Assembly: GCF_014203545.1 (NCBI RefSeq)
Contig: NZ_JACHJG010000003.1
Span: forward strand, 682,001-746,000
Direction of reading: 5' to 3'
Length of the DNA stretch: 64,000 nt
From: Streptomyces netropsis
GTDB lineage: Bacteria > Actinomycetota > Actinomycetes > Streptomycetales > Streptomycetaceae
The notes under the pieces were generated by a model. It had not been told where the DNA came from. It saw nothing but the letters and a program-made list of their open reading frames with translations, and searched no databases. How positions within the stretch are numbered: the first letter of the stretch is position 1; every line of letters starts with the position of its first letter. Positions 1-8,803 of the stretch are shown piece after piece. Made by a program: the position numbers and the translations under genes.

Positions 1-315
1 GAGTCCAACGACTCGGCGTCGTTCGGCTCGCTGGTCATCGACCGCTCCGCGATGACGGTCACGAAGAACGGCGAGGACCTCCAGCTCACACCGACCGAGC
101 TGCGGCTGCTGCTGGAGCTCAGCCGCCGGCCGGGGCAGGCGCTGTCCCGGCAGCAGTTGCTGCGGCTGGTCTGGGAGCACGACTACCTCGGCGACTCCCG
201 GCTGGTGGACGCCTGTGTGCAGCGACTGCGCGCCAAGGTCGAGGACGTTCCCTCCTCCCCGACCCTGATCCGTACGGTCCGCGGGGTCGGCTACCGCCTG
301 GACACCCCGCAGTGA
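1..315 (+). CDS. afsQ1: Response regulator, OmpR/PhoB family, C-terminal part (AfsQ1-like)
   Basis: The left window edge cuts this gene; the frame is open from base 1, so the visible 104 residues are only the effector end. They form an OmpR-type winged helix: a beta strand rich in leucine, the LTPTELRLLLELSRRPGQ helix, the recognition region around RQQLLRLVWEHDY, and the closing wing IRTVRGVGYRLD. It would bind promoter DNA when the missing receiver domain is phosphorylated. The sensor kinase follows 37 bases downstream on the same strand, so the two form an operon. The name AfsQ1 rests on the following kinase-lipoprotein pair and on the nearby adenosine deaminase, which recall the S. coelicolor afsQ locus from memory. 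The DNA-binding family is certain; the orthology is likely. Confidence 0.85.
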   Translation, partial: ESNDSASFGSLVIDRSAMTVTKNGEDLQLTPTELRLLLELSRRPGQALSRQQLLRLVWEHDYLGDSRLVDACVQRLRAKVEDVPSSPTLIRTVRGVGYRLDTPQ

Positions 316-352
316 TCACTTCGGCCCACCACAACAGCACAGAGAGCGCACC

Positions 353-1942
353 GTGAATCAAGAGCCCGGTCGGGTACGGGGCTGGGCGGCGGCGAAGCGG
401 GTCGTGCAGCTCAGCATGCGGTGGGTGAGCCTCCGGCTGCGGCTGATGCTCGTCTTCGCGCTGGTCGCGCTGGCCGCGGCGGTGTCCGCGTCCGCCATCG
501 CGTACTGGCTCAACCGCGACGCGGTCCTCACCCGCACGCAGAACGCCGCCCTGGACGACTTCCGCAAGTCCCTCCAGGACAACACGGGGACGCTGCCGCT
601 GACCCCGACCTGCCCCGAGCTGCAGGAGGCCGCGGACCGGATGGCCGCCACCTCGCAGAAGTACGAGGTGCTGCTGATCGACAAGGTCACCGGCGGCGGC
701 AGTTGCGCGGCCCCCTCGGACCGGGATCTGTTCACGCTCGAGGTCGTCCCCGATTCGCTGCGCAGGGCCGTGAACCGCGAGCGGCCGGTCACCGAGTCGA
801 ACCACTACCCGTACCACCTGTACTGGCAGCGGATCACACTCGACGGCAAGCCCTATCTCGTCGGCGGCGCCAAGGTGATCGGCGGCGGGCCCACCGGCTA
901 TCTGCTGAAGTCCCTGGACAACGAGCGGGCGGACCTCAACTCCCTCGCCTGGTCCCTGGGCATCGCCACCGGCCTCGCCCTGATCGGCTCGGCCCTGCTC
1001 GCCCAGGCCGCCGCCTCGACGGTGCTACGGCCCGTGCAGCGGCTCGGCGACGCCGCGCGGCGGCTCGGTGAGGGGAAGCTGGACACCCGGCTCCAGGTGT
1101 CGGGCACGGACGAGCTGGCAGATCTGTCGCGGACGTTCAACAGGACGGCGGAGTCGCTGCAGAAGCGCGTCGAGGACCTGAGCGCCCGGGAGGCCGCGAG
1201 CCGGCGCTTCGTCGCCGACATGTCGCACGAGCTGCGGACCCCGCTCACGGCGATCACCGCGGTGACCGAGGTGCTGGAGGACGAGGCGGAGAACCTCGAC
1301 CCGATGATCGCGCCGGCGGTGCAGCTCGTGGTGAGCGAGACCAGGCGATTGAACGAGCTGGTGGAGAACCTGATGGAGGTCACCCGCTTCGACGCGGGCA
1401 CGGCCCGGCTGGTCCTGGACGACGTGGACGTCGCGGACCAGGTCACCGCCTGCATCGACGCCCGTGCCTGGCTGGACGCGGTCGATCTGGACGCCGAGCG
1501 CGGCATCATGGCGCTGCTCGACCCGCGCCGCCTCGACGTGATCCTCGCCAACCTCATCGGCAACGCCCTCAAGCACGGCGGGTCGCCGGTGCGGGTGGCC
1601 GTGCGGACGGCGGACGACTCCCTCGTGATCGAGGTGCGCGACCACGGCCCCGGCATCCCCGAGGACGTCCTGCCGCACGTCTTCGACCGCTTCTACAAGG
1701 CGAGCGCGTCCCGCCCCCGCTCCGAGGGCAGCGGTCTGGGGCTGTCGATCGCCCTGGAGAACGCCCACATCCACGGTGGTGAGATCACCGCCGCCAACTC
1801 GCCGGACGGCGGCGCGGTCTTCACCCTCACCCTCCCCCGGGGCACGGCCACGGAGAGTGAGCCGGACGACGGGGACGGGAGCGGGGCGGACGGCGACGGG
1901 GACGGCACTTCGCCGGGTACGGCTGAGGGGAACGCGCGATGA
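353..1942 (+). CDS. afsQ2: Sensor histidine kinase (AfsQ2-like)
   Basis: This is a 529-residue membrane sensor kinase that would phosphorylate the upstream regulator. Membrane segments lie at about residues 30-52 and 197-220. They enclose an extracellular sensor of about 145 residues with two cysteines (C87, C118) that could form a disulfide. A HAMP domain (about 221-275) precedes the dimerisation box SHELRTPLTA with phospho-accepting H292. The ATPase domain shows the N box (NLIGNALKHG), G1 (DHGPGIP), F box (FDRFYK) and G2 (GSGLGLSIA). A low-complexity D/G-rich tail ends the protein. GTG at 353 is used. The stop overlaps the next start as ATGA, showing translational coupling to the lipoprotein. 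AfsQ1/Q2 are known to respond to nitrogen and influence antibiotic production; that role here is inferred. Confidence 0.88.
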   Translation: MNQEPGRVRGWAAAKRVVQLSMRWVSLRLRLMLVFALVALAAAVSASAIAYWLNRDAVLTRTQNAALDDFRKSLQDNTGTLPLTPTCPELQEAADRMAATSQKYEVLLIDKVTGGGSCAAPSDRDLFTLEVVPDSLRRAVNRERPVTESNHYPYHLYWQRITLDGKPYLVGGAKVIGGGPTGYLLKSLDNERADLNSLAWSLGIATGLALIGSALLAQAAASTVLRPVQRLGDAARRLGEGKLDTRLQVSGTDELADLSRTFNRTAESLQKRVEDLSAREAASRRFVADMSHELRTPLTAITAVTEVLEDEAENLDPMIAPAVQLVVSETRRLNELVENLMEVTRFDAGTARLVLDDVDVADQVTACIDARAWLDAVDLDAERGIMALLDPRRLDVILANLIGNALKHGGSPVRVAVRTADDSLVIEVRDHGPGIPEDVLPHVFDRFYKASASRPRSEGSGLGLSIALENAHIHGGEITAANSPDGGAVFTLTLPRGTATESEPDDGDGSGADGDGDGTSPGTAEGNAR

Positions 1943-2562
1943 GGACCGTCACCGCGAGGACCGCGGCCCGGGCCGCCACCCGGACACTCGGACCGGCACT
2001 CGCCCTGGCACTCGGGCTGGCTGCCCTGGCCGGGTGCGGGATCCGGGGCACGGCCGTGCCGGTGGACGCCGGCAGCGCGCCCTCGCGGGCGACGTGCGTC
2101 GTACGCTCCGGCGCGCAGAGCCTGCCGCCCTCGGGCAGCGTCGCGCTGTCCGTGCAGCTCGTGTGCGGTTCGCAGCTGCTGCCGGTGCCCAGGGTCATGG
2201 CACTGCCCGAAAGCACGCCGGAAGACGCCCTGGCGGTCGCCCAGGCGCTCCTGGAGGAGCTGCGGCGGGCCCCCTCGTCCCCCGAGGCCGACGCCGGGTT
2301 CTCCACGGACGTCCCGCTGCGGCTGTCCGTCAGCGGGCCGCGCAAGGACGATCCGGCCGGGACGCTGCGGCTGAGCCGCGCTCCGGAGGAGCTGCCGCCG
2401 CTCGCGGTGGCGCAGCTCGCGTGCACGTTCACGGGCACCGCCGCGGCCGGGGGCAAGGCCGCGGTCGTCCTCGGCGGGCCGGGCGACGAGGCGCCCAAGC
2501 GCTTCGCCTGCACCGACGAGGTCCGGACCCGGCCGGAGACCGTGCGGGGAACGGCCGTCTGA
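1939..2562 (+). CDS. Lipoprotein encoded with the AfsQ-type two-component system
   Basis: This 207-residue protein begins with a long signal peptide ending in a lipobox (LAGC, C33), so it should be anchored on the outer face of the membrane. The mature part has three to four cysteines and no domain I can name. Its start overlaps the kinase stop as ATGA. Position and size resemble the lipoproteins that accompany AfsQ2, and the CseA lipoprotein that tunes the CseBC/SigE cell-envelope system. An accessory role in signal sensing by the kinase is therefore plausible, but it is inferred from position only. Confidence 0.8.
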   Translation: MRTVTARTAARAATRTLGPALALALGLAALAGCGIRGTAVPVDAGSAPSRATCVVRSGAQSLPPSGSVALSVQLVCGSQLLPVPRVMALPESTPEDALAVAQALLEELRRAPSSPEADAGFSTDVPLRLSVSGPRKDDPAGTLRLSRAPEELPPLAVAQLACTFTGTAAAGGKAAVVLGGPGDEAPKRFACTDEVRTRPETVRGTAV

Positions 2563-2649
2563 GGGGGCGCGGCGGCGCGGACCGGCGGTGTTGACGCTCC
2601 GTTGCCGACCGGCGGAACCGCGCGGGGCGCGCGCCGCGTCCTGTGGGGC

Positions 2650-3204
2650 GTGCAGGGTCATGGTTACGGCGGTACGACCGCCCTCCGATACCGCTACCGC
2701 GTCGCGGGCTGCGTCCTTCTGGCCGTCCACCTCCTCGTCGTCGGCTGGCTGGCCCTGCGCCCGCTGACCGCGCCGTGGGTGACCGCCGCGCAGGTCGAGC
2801 CGCTGGCCACCATCCGCGCCGACCTGGCGCTGGCGCCGTGGGACGCGGCCCGGGCGATCGGCGCGATGGTGCTGACGTTCGCACCGCTGGGCGTGCTGCT
2901 GCCGTGGGCGCGCGGCCGGCTGGCGGTGTCGTCGCTGGGGTCGCTGACCCGGACGGTGTTCACCAGCGCGATGATCGCGCTGATGCTCCAGGTGGTGCAG
3001 AGCGGCGTCGTGGGCCAGGTGCTGAACGCGGACGCGTTGTTCCTGAACGTCACGGGGGTGGCTATGGCGCATCTGGCGGTGGTCCCGGCCGTCCGGGCCC
3101 GGCTCCGTCGCGGGGGTGAGGTGCGGCCCCGCAAAGCCCTCCGCCGGGATGAGGTGACTCAGGGTATGACCCCGACGATCCCCAGGGTCGGTATCGCCCC
3201 TTAG
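2650..3204 (+). CDS. VanZ-like membrane protein
   Basis: The frame encodes a hydrophobic protein of about 184 residues with four or five membrane segments. It includes the LTFAPLGVLLPW stretch and the polar helix with a conserved Q-rich turn (MLQVVQSG) typical of VanZ-family proteins. In glycopeptide resistance VanZ lowers teicoplanin sensitivity by an unknown mechanism; most chromosomal relatives are uncharacterised. I chose GTG 2650 because the upstream alternative (TTG 2602) adds only an arginine-rich leader. Neither start has a strong ribosome site. It lies 87 bases after the AfsQ-linked lipoprotein and may belong to that transcript. Confidence 0.65.
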   Translation: MQGHGYGGTTALRYRYRVAGCVLLAVHLLVVGWLALRPLTAPWVTAAQVEPLATIRADLALAPWDAARAIGAMVLTFAPLGVLLPWARGRLAVSSLGSLTRTVFTSAMIALMLQVVQSGVVGQVLNADALFLNVTGVAMAHLAVVPAVRARLRRGGEVRPRKALRRDEVTQGMTPTIPRVGIAP

Positions 3205-3313
3205 AGCGACGCTTTGCCCGGGGCGCGGTCGTAGCGTGGAGTCATCAGGGAAACACCTCCCGCGGCAGCCGCTCACCATCGCGTCGCCGCACCGACGACG
3301 AGGAGTCGCCACC

Positions 3314-3523
3314 ATGTCCGCTCCGCTGGTCCGCCCCCGGAACAACAGGATGATCGCCGGTGTCTGCGCGGGTCTGGCCCAGCGCTTCGGTGTCTCCCGC
3401 ACGACGATGCGGGTGATCTTCCTGGTCTCGTGCCTGCTGCCCGGCCCCCAGTTCGTGCTCTATCTAGCGCTGTGGCTGCTGCTGCCGAGCGAGAAGGCCC
3501 ACAGCACGGCCACCGCCTGGTGA
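3314..3523 (+). CDS. PspC-domain small membrane protein
   Basis: This 69-residue protein consists almost entirely of a PspC domain: RPRNNRMIAGVCAGLAQRFG followed by a hydrophobic segment and YLALWLLLPSE. PspC domains occur in phage-shock and envelope-stress sensors. Here there is no kinase or PspA next to it. The frame can be extended upstream, but ATG 3314 is preceded by AGGAG at the right distance and is the natural start. A bidirectional terminator follows. Confidence 0.85.
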   Translation: MSAPLVRPRNNRMIAGVCAGLAQRFGVSRTTMRVIFLVSCLLPGPQFVLYLALWLLLPSEKAHSTATAW

Positions 3524-3552
3524 CCTCGGGGCATCCCCTTCGCGCACACGCG

Positions 3553-3588
3553 GCGGGCCGCGCACCCCTTACCGGGTGCGCGGCCCGC
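3553..3588. terminator. Bidirectional hairpin terminator
   Basis: Two perfect 15-base arms (3553-3567 and 3574-3588) enclose a 6-base loop between the convergent PspC and small secreted-protein genes. No U-tract follows, which is usual for Streptomyces. Confidence 0.8.
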
Positions 3589-3606
3589 TCGTTACGCGTA
3601 CGGGCG

Positions 3607-3993
3607 TCAGCCGCCGAGGCCACCGACCGGCAGACCCTTGGTGGGCAGGTTGTTGGTGAGGGCGCCGGGCTGCAGGCCGCCGAGCAGGCCGCCGTTGCCC
3701 TTGGTGTCGGTCGGCAGGAGGTGGGGGGCCAGCGACGTGTCGAGAGCCTTGGCCGCCTGGGTCACGACGCCCGAGGCGACGGCCCGGTTCGCGGCGGAGA
3801 CGACGGGGCCGCCGGCCGGGGCCATGCTCGCCACCTGCTCGACGGGGAGGCCCTGCGCCGTGCCCTGGGCGGTGGTGCTGACCGACTCGAGAGTGCCGGG
3901 GTTGGCGGCCGCGGAGGCGGTGCCCGCCGCGGTGACGGCGAAGGCGGCACCGACGGCGGCGACGCCGAGCGTCTTGAAGGTTCCCTGCTTCAT
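3607..3993 (-). CDS. Small secreted protein of unknown function
   Basis: The product has 128 residues. It begins MKQGTFKTLGVAAVGAAFAV and continues to an AxA cleavage site near residue 28, a clear Sec signal peptide. The mature part is rich in Ala, Gly, Leu and Pro and contains a glycine-leucine stretch (GNGGLLGGLQPG) near the C-terminus. I recognise no enzyme motif. The ATG is preceded by a GAGGAC-type ribosome site; an in-frame extension upstream would bury the signal peptide and was rejected. It is a single-gene unit between two terminators. Confidence 0.75.
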   Translation of the reverse strand: MKQGTFKTLGVAAVGAAFAVTAAGTASAAANPGTLESVSTTAQGTAQGLPVEQVASMAPAGGPVVSAANRAVASGVVTQAAKALDTSLAPHLLPTDTKGNGGLLGGLQPGALTNNLPTKGLPVGGLGG

Positions 3994-4074
3994 CAGAAAT
4001 CTGTCCTCGTGACGGGGGGATTTTGAGCGGCACTGCAACCTAGTCACGAGTTCGGGGGCCCCGCAAACAATGAC

Positions 4075-4102
4075 ACGGCCGGGACGCGTAAGTCCCGGCC
4101 GT
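4075..4102 (-). terminator. Terminator after adenosine deaminase
   Basis: Perfect 11-base arms (4075-4085, 4092-4102) with a 6-base loop lie 29 bases beyond the adenosine deaminase stop and before the next leftward gene. Confidence 0.7.
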
Positions 4103-4130
4103 TTTCACTGTATTCGACGCTGATGGACCG

Positions 4131-5297
4131 TCAGCCCTCGGTGGAACCGGAATTGCTGGTCACAGCGGTCTCGGCGGCCGTCTGGCGGAACAGCCACTCG
4201 GACCGCAGCTCCGCGTAACCCGGCTTGATCACGTCATTGATCATGGCCAGACGTTCATCGAATGGGATGAACGCGGACTTCATCGCGTTGACGGTGAACC
4301 ACTGCATGTCGTCGAGGGAATAGCCGAACGCCTTGACCAGGTGCTCGAATTCGACACTCATGCTCGTGCCGCTCATCAGACGATTATCCGTATTCACCGT
4401 CAGACGGAAATGCAACTTCCGCAGGAGGCCGATCGGATGGTCCTCGTACGAGCTCGCGGCGGCGGTCTGGAGGTTGGAGGTCGGGCACATCTCCAGCGGA
4501 ATGCGCTTGTCCCGGACGTAGGAGGCCAGTCGGCCGAGCGTGACCGTGCCGTCCTCCGCGACCTGGATGTCGTCGATGATCCGCACGCCGTGGCCGAGCC
4601 GGTCGGCGCCGCACCACTGCAGGGCCTGCCAGATGGACGGCAGGCCGAAGGCCTCGCCCGCGTGGATCGTGAAGTGGTTGTTCTCGCGCTTGAGGTACTC
4701 GAACGCGTCCAGGTGGCGGGTGGGCGGGAAGCCCGCCTCCGCGCCCGCGATGTCGAAGCCGGCCACGCCGGTGTCGCGGTAGCGGTTGGCGAGTTCGGCG
4801 ATCTCCAGCGCGCGGGCGGCGTGCCGCATGGCGGTGAGCAGCGCGCCGACGCGGATGCGGTGACCGTTGGCCCTGGCGCGGCGCTCGCCCTCGCGGAAGC
4901 CCTCGTTCACGGCCTCGACGACCTCTTCGAGGCTGAGCCCGCGCTCCAGGTGCTGCTCGGGGGCGTAGCGCACCTCGGCGTAGACGACGCCGTCCTCGGC
5001 CAGGTCCTCGGCACACTCGGCGGCCACCCGGACGAGGGCCTCGCGGGTCTGCATGACGGCACAGGTGTGGGCGAACGTCTCCAGATAGCGCTCCAGCGAA
5101 CCGGAGTCGGCCGCCTCGCGGAACCAGACGCCCAGCTTGTCCGGGTCGGTCTCCGGGAGGCCGGTGTAGCCGATCTCGCGAGCGAGATCGACGACGGTGC
5201 CGGGGCGCAGGCCGCCGTCCAGGTGGTCGTGGAGCAGCACCTTGGGCGCGCGACGGATCTGATCGGGGGTGGGTTGTGAGGTGGTCTCGCTCGTCAT
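4131..5297 (-). CDS. add: Adenosine deaminase
   Basis: This 388-residue enzyme hydrolyses adenosine to inosine and ammonia in purine salvage. Visible metal and catalytic signatures are the N-terminal HDHLDGG (zinc histidines), HAGE, the catalytic-base region RLGHGVR and the late NTDNR motif carrying the metal aspartate. Length fits the actinobacterial family. A TAGAGT hexamer sits six bases before the ATG, and the palindrome at 5314-5325 lies just upstream of it. That suggests a leaderless or near-leaderless transcript controlled by an operator in the promoter spacer. It lies 4.5 kb from the thymidine phosphorylase/cytidine deaminase/nucleoside transporter block and shares its palindrome. Confidence 0.95.
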   Translation of the reverse strand: MTSETTSQPTPDQIRRAPKVLLHDHLDGGLRPGTVVDLAREIGYTGLPETDPDKLGVWFREAADSGSLERYLETFAHTCAVMQTREALVRVAAECAEDLAEDGVVYAEVRYAPEQHLERGLSLEEVVEAVNEGFREGERRARANGHRIRVGALLTAMRHAARALEIAELANRYRDTGVAGFDIAGAEAGFPPTRHLDAFEYLKRENNHFTIHAGEAFGLPSIWQALQWCGADRLGHGVRIIDDIQVAEDGTVTLGRLASYVRDKRIPLEMCPTSNLQTAAASSYEDHPIGLLRKLHFRLTVNTDNRLMSGTSMSVEFEHLVKAFGYSLDDMQWFTVNAMKSAFIPFDERLAMINDVIKPGYAELRSEWLFRQTAAETAVTSNSGSTEG

Positions 5298-5303
5298 CTC
5301 GGC

Positions 5304-5325
5304 ACTCTAGCCCCTACGCGCGTAG
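5304..5325 (-). promoter_or_regulatory. Candidate add promoter with palindromic operator CTACGCGCGTAG
   Basis: On the minus strand a TAGAGT -10-like hexamer (5309-5304) stands six bases before the add ATG. The perfect 12-base palindrome CTACGCGCGTAG (5314-5325) lies immediately upstream, where the -35/-10 spacer would be. The same palindrome recurs before the nucleoside ABC operon (15729-15740), with a degenerate copy before the binding-protein gene (16945-16956). Binding is inferred from recurrence. Confidence 0.55.
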
Positions 5326-5401
5326 ATATCGGCGAACGATACGGAAAGGTGACCCGTCGGCGGGGTGGACTCCGCCCGGCCTTCTGCCATCGTTGTCTGC
5401 C

Positions 5402-6169
5402 ATGGCTCAGCAAGCGTTGCCGCAGCGGGACCCGGAGAGAACGGTCCGCCTCGGAAAGCCGCTCGGTGCCGGGCACACCGTGCACGGTGTGGCCCTATTG
5501 CTCCCCGGCGGCCGGCCCGCCGGGACCCGGCGCCCCTCCCCCCTGACGCTCGCCGCGCAGCGCCCGCTGGCTCGCCGGCTGGCCCGGGCGGGTGAGACGG
5601 AGGGACTGGTCACCCACGTGGTCCGCTATCGCCATCGCGGCTGGAACGGCGCCGCGGCGCACCCGGTTCGGGACGCGGAGTGGGCCGTGGACGAGGTCGT
5701 GCGGCGCTACGGCGACGTGCCGGTCGTCCTGATCGGTACGGGCATGGGGGCGCGCGCCGCGCTGAGCGCCGCCGGACACCCGGCGGTGGCCTCGGTGCTG
5801 GCGCTCTCCCCCTGGCTGCCGGAGCCCGAGGCGGTCATCGACCCCGACCCCGTCCGGCAGCTCACGGGCCGCACGGTGCTGCTCGTGCACGGCACCGACG
5901 ACGAGCGCACCGACCCCGACCTCTCCTACCGGCTCGCCGAGCGGGCCAAGAAGGTCAACCGCGACACCTGCCGGTTCGAGGTCCACTCCGACGGCCACGC
6001 CCTCCGGCAGCACCGTCCCGAAGTGCTGGCCCTGGCGGCGGACTTCGTACGGGGCTCGCTGTTCGGCCACCACTACGCCCGGCCGCTGGCCGACGCGCTG
6101 GCGGCGCCGCCGCCGCTGGGGCTGCGGATGCCGCTGGCCTCCGGCTTCGGCGCGTCGCTACGGCACTAG
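5402..6169 (+). CDS. Alpha/beta-hydrolase-fold protein lacking the nucleophile serine
   Basis: This 255-residue protein has the order of an alpha/beta hydrolase: a nucleophile elbow after a hydrophobic strand, an acid loop (VHGTDDERTDP) and a histidine loop (DGHALRQ). The elbow reads GTGMG, so the expected Ser/Cys/Asp nucleophile is replaced by Gly. Either it is not a classical hydrolase or it is a pseudoenzyme. ATG 5402 is preferred over upstream in-frame codons that would overlap the add promoter. It is transcribed away from add. Function is unknown. Confidence 0.75.
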   Translation: MAQQALPQRDPERTVRLGKPLGAGHTVHGVALLLPGGRPAGTRRPSPLTLAAQRPLARRLARAGETEGLVTHVVRYRHRGWNGAAAHPVRDAEWAVDEVVRRYGDVPVVLIGTGMGARAALSAAGHPAVASVLALSPWLPEPEAVIDPDPVRQLTGRTVLLVHGTDDERTDPDLSYRLAERAKKVNRDTCRFEVHSDGHALRQHRPEVLALAADFVRGSLFGHHYARPLADALAAPPPLGLRMPLASGFGASLRH

Positions 6170-6200
6170 CCCGAGGACCGGGGTCGGGGCGAAGTCCCGG

Positions 6201-7226
6201 TCACGCCGGCGGCCCCTCGCCGTGCAGCAGTTGTCCACGGCGCGACAGCAGGAACCGTTTGAAGGCCGCGACGGGCGGCGTGTCGGGGTGCCCGTCGAGC
6301 CAGGCCACGCCGATCTCGCGGAAGGCGCGCGGGGCGGTGACGGTCAGCTCCACGACCCCGGGGCGGGGGACGGCCGGGGGCGGCAGCAGCGCGACGCCGA
6401 GGCCGGCGGCCACCAGGCCGCGGAGCGTCTCGGCCTCCTCGCCCTCGAAGGCGATCTTCGGGGTGAACCCCGCCTCGGCGCAGACCGCGTCGGTGATGCG
6501 GCGCAGCCCGTAGCCGGGTTCGAGGGTGACGAAGAGTTCGGCGGCGGCCTCGGCGAGCCGGACGCGCTTGCGGACGGCCAGGGGGTGGTCCTCGGGGACG
6601 ACGAGCCGCAGCTTCTGCTCGTCGAGGCGGCGGGCAACGAGGTCGGGGGCGTCGGGCACGGGCGAGGTCAGGCACAGGTCGAGGTCGCCGGTGCGCAGTC
6701 GTTCCAACATGGCCTCGCCGTAGTTCTGGACGAGCTGGAACCGCACGCGCGGGTGGTCGACGCGGAAGGCGCGGATCAGACCGGGGACGGTCTCGGGGCC
6801 GAGGGTGTGCAGAAAGCCGAAGGCGACCTTGCCGGCCGCGGGGTCGGCGTCGGCCCGCACGGACTCGGCGGCGCGGTCGACCTCCGACAGGGCGCGCTCG
6901 ACGGAGACGAGGAAGGCGCGGCCGGCGGCGGTGAGGGAGACCGTGCGGCCGTGGCGGGCGAACAGGGCGACGCCCAGGTCGTGTTCGAGGCGGGCCATCG
7001 AGCGGCTCAGGGTGGACTGCGGCATGGCGAGCTGCTGCGCGGCCCGGGTGACGTGCTCGTGGCGGGCGACGGCCACGAACTGCGCGAGGCGCGGGGTGAG
7101 GGTGACCGCCCAGGAATCCACCTCGATGTCAGGTGTGTCGGGTGTTACCGGGATGTCAAAATTCCCGGTGACTCTCTTGTTGCCAATTGGTGACAGAGCC
7201 TTGGCTGACCTGCGCTGATGCTGCAT
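6201..7226 (-). CDS. LysR-family transcriptional regulator
   Basis: The product is about 341 residues. Near residues 45-105 it carries a LysR helix-turn-helix (RLAQFVAVARHEHVTRAAQQ, then PQSTLSRSMARLE), followed by a periplasmic-binding-like effector domain (GFLHTLGPETVPGLIRAF; YGEAMLERLRTGDLDL). LysR regulators usually control the divergently transcribed neighbour, here an MFS exporter 62 bases away. The start is uncertain: ATG 7226 lacks a clear ribosome site and other in-frame starts lie on either side. Inducer unknown. Confidence 0.85.
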   Translation of the reverse strand: MQHQRRSAKALSPIGNKRVTGNFDIPVTPDTPDIEVDSWAVTLTPRLAQFVAVARHEHVTRAAQQLAMPQSTLSRSMARLEHDLGVALFARHGRTVSLTAAGRAFLVSVERALSEVDRAAESVRADADPAAGKVAFGFLHTLGPETVPGLIRAFRVDHPRVRFQLVQNYGEAMLERLRTGDLDLCLTSPVPDAPDLVARRLDEQKLRLVVPEDHPLAVRKRVRLAEAAAELFVTLEPGYGLRRITDAVCAEAGFTPKIAFEGEEAETLRGLVAAGLGVALLPPPAVPRPGVVELTVTAPRAFREIGVAWLDGHPDTPPVAAFKRFLLSRRGQLLHGEGPPA

Positions 7227-7288
7227 GGGAACGATTATCGCGATTTTGTGCATTGGACGCATGAGCGGTGCGTGCATACGGTCGGTAC
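7227..7288. promoter_or_regulatory. LysR/MFS divergent promoter region
   Basis: This short intergenic stretch is AT-richer than its surroundings. It holds the 8-base palindrome ATCGCGAT (7237-7244) and two copies of GTGCAT (within 7247-7253 and 7271-7277) spaced 24 bases apart. These are candidate binding elements for the LysR protein; which one is used cannot be decided from one sequence. Confidence 0.35.
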
Positions 7289-8602
7289 ATGCCTCCTGCG
7301 GATACCGGGGCATCCGACGTCATCACGCGCCCGGATGCCTCTGCCTCGTCGTCCCCGACTCCTGCTGCTCCCTCCTCGCCCTGCGACACCAAGCTGGCCC
7401 CCGGCGGGCCCGGCTACCGCCGGATGAGCTTCGCGCTCTTCGCCGCCGGTGTCGCCACCTTCGCGCTCCTCTACTCCACGCAGGCCCTCCTGCCCGCGAT
7501 CTCCGCCGACCTCGGGGTGACGCCGGATCAGGCGAGCTGGACCGTGTCCGCCGCGACGGGCGCGCTCGCCGTCGCCGTCGTCCCGCTGAGCGCACTCTCC
7601 GAGCGCTTCGGGCGCCGCGCGATGATGACGGCCGCGCTCTGTGTGGCCACGCTCGTGTCGCTGCTCGTGCCGTTCGCCCCGGACCTCGGGTGGCTGATCG
7701 CGCTGCGCGCCGTGCAGGGCGTGGCGCTGGCCGGACTGCCCGCCTCGGCGATGGCGTTCCTGGCGGAGGAGGTGCGGCCGAAGGCACTGGTCGGCGCGAT
7801 CGGGCTGTTCGTCGCGGGCAACGCCATCGGCGGGATGTCCGGACGGATCGTCACCGGCTGGGTCGCCCAGGCCTGGGGCTGGCGGGCCGGGCTCGCCGCG
7901 GTGGGGCTGATGGCCATGGTGTGCGCGGTCGTCTTCCGGCTGCTGATCCCGAAGGCCCGGCACTTCACGTCGGCCACCGTCTCGCCGCGCGCCCTGGCCC
8001 GTACGGTCGGCGGTCACCTGTCCGACCCGCTGCTGCGCCGGCTGTACGCGATCGGCGCGTTGTTCATGACCGTCTTCGGCGCGGTCTACACGGTCATCGG
8101 CTACCGCCTGGTCGAGGCGCCGTTCTCGCTTCCGCAGGGTGTCGTCGGCTCGATCTTCCTGGTCTACCTGGTCGGAACCGTCTCCTCGGCGGCGGCCGGA
8201 AAGCTCGTCGGCCGGCTGGGCCGACGGGGCGCGCTGTATCTGGCGGTGGGCACGACGACGGCCGGACTGCTGCTGTCCCTGACCGAGTCGCTGGGGGCCG
8301 TACTGCTCGGCCTGGTCCTCATCACGGCGGGTTTCTTCGCGGGCCACGCGGTGGCCTCGTCCTCGGTGAGCCGTGCGGCCAAGACGGGCCGGGCGCAGGC
8401 GTCGGCGCTCTATCAGACGGCGTACTACCTGGGCAGCTCGCTGGGCGGCACGGTGGGCGCCCTCGCCTACAACTGGGGCGGCTGGGACGGCACGGTGGTG
8501 CTGGGTCTGGTGGCCATGGTGAGCGCGGCGTCCATCACCCTGTACGCCACCCGGAAGGCGCTCGTGGAGCGCCGGACCCTGATCGTCGCCGCCCGCCGCT
8601 GA
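7289..8602 (+). CDS. MFS transporter (drug/metabolite efflux type)
   Basis: The 437-residue protein has about twelve membrane segments. The loop 2-3 signature of the major facilitator superfamily is clear (LSERFGRRAMM). The N-terminus is a disordered Ser/Pro/Ala tail of about 40 residues. It most resembles YnfM/arabinose-efflux-like proteins divergently paired with LysR regulators; substrate unknown. ATG 7289 was chosen because upstream codons fall in the regulatory region. A strong terminator follows at 8641-8686. Confidence 0.85.
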   Translation: MPPADTGASDVITRPDASASSSPTPAAPSSPCDTKLAPGGPGYRRMSFALFAAGVATFALLYSTQALLPAISADLGVTPDQASWTVSAATGALAVAVVPLSALSERFGRRAMMTAALCVATLVSLLVPFAPDLGWLIALRAVQGVALAGLPASAMAFLAEEVRPKALVGAIGLFVAGNAIGGMSGRIVTGWVAQAWGWRAGLAAVGLMAMVCAVVFRLLIPKARHFTSATVSPRALARTVGGHLSDPLLRRLYAIGALFMTVFGAVYTVIGYRLVEAPFSLPQGVVGSIFLVYLVGTVSSAAAGKLVGRLGRRGALYLAVGTTTAGLLLSLTESLGAVLLGLVLITAGFFAGHAVASSSVSRAAKTGRAQASALYQTAYYLGSSLGGTVGALAYNWGGWDGTVVLGLVAMVSAASITLYATRKALVERRTLIVAARR

Positions 8603-8640
8603 GGCCGACGTCCGTTTCCGCTCTCTTTCCCCTAGGAGCC

Positions 8641-8686
8641 CGAAGGGGCCGTCCCACCACCTGTCCTGGTGGGGGCGGCCCCTTCG
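8641..8686 (+). terminator. Strong hairpin terminator after the MFS gene
   Basis: CGAAGGGGCCG and CGGCCCCTTCG form the outer stem and a CCCACCA/TGGTGGG pair the inner stem. It stands 38 bases after the transporter stop. Confidence 0.8.
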
Positions 8687-8803
8687 TCGGCTGCGGGGGT
8701 GCCCTCGATCCGCCTGTCCCACCCGATAGGACCGGGCACAGGATGTCGGGTCCGGCAGGGTTCGATCTTCCTAACGTGATGGACGTAAGGGAAGGAGACC
8801 GAG

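Noticed and set aside
1693..3402. Long minus-strand open frame (569 codons)
   Set aside because: It lies opposite the kinase, lipoprotein and VanZ genes, is Arg/Gly/Pro-rich and has no domain; it is a GC-driven shadow.
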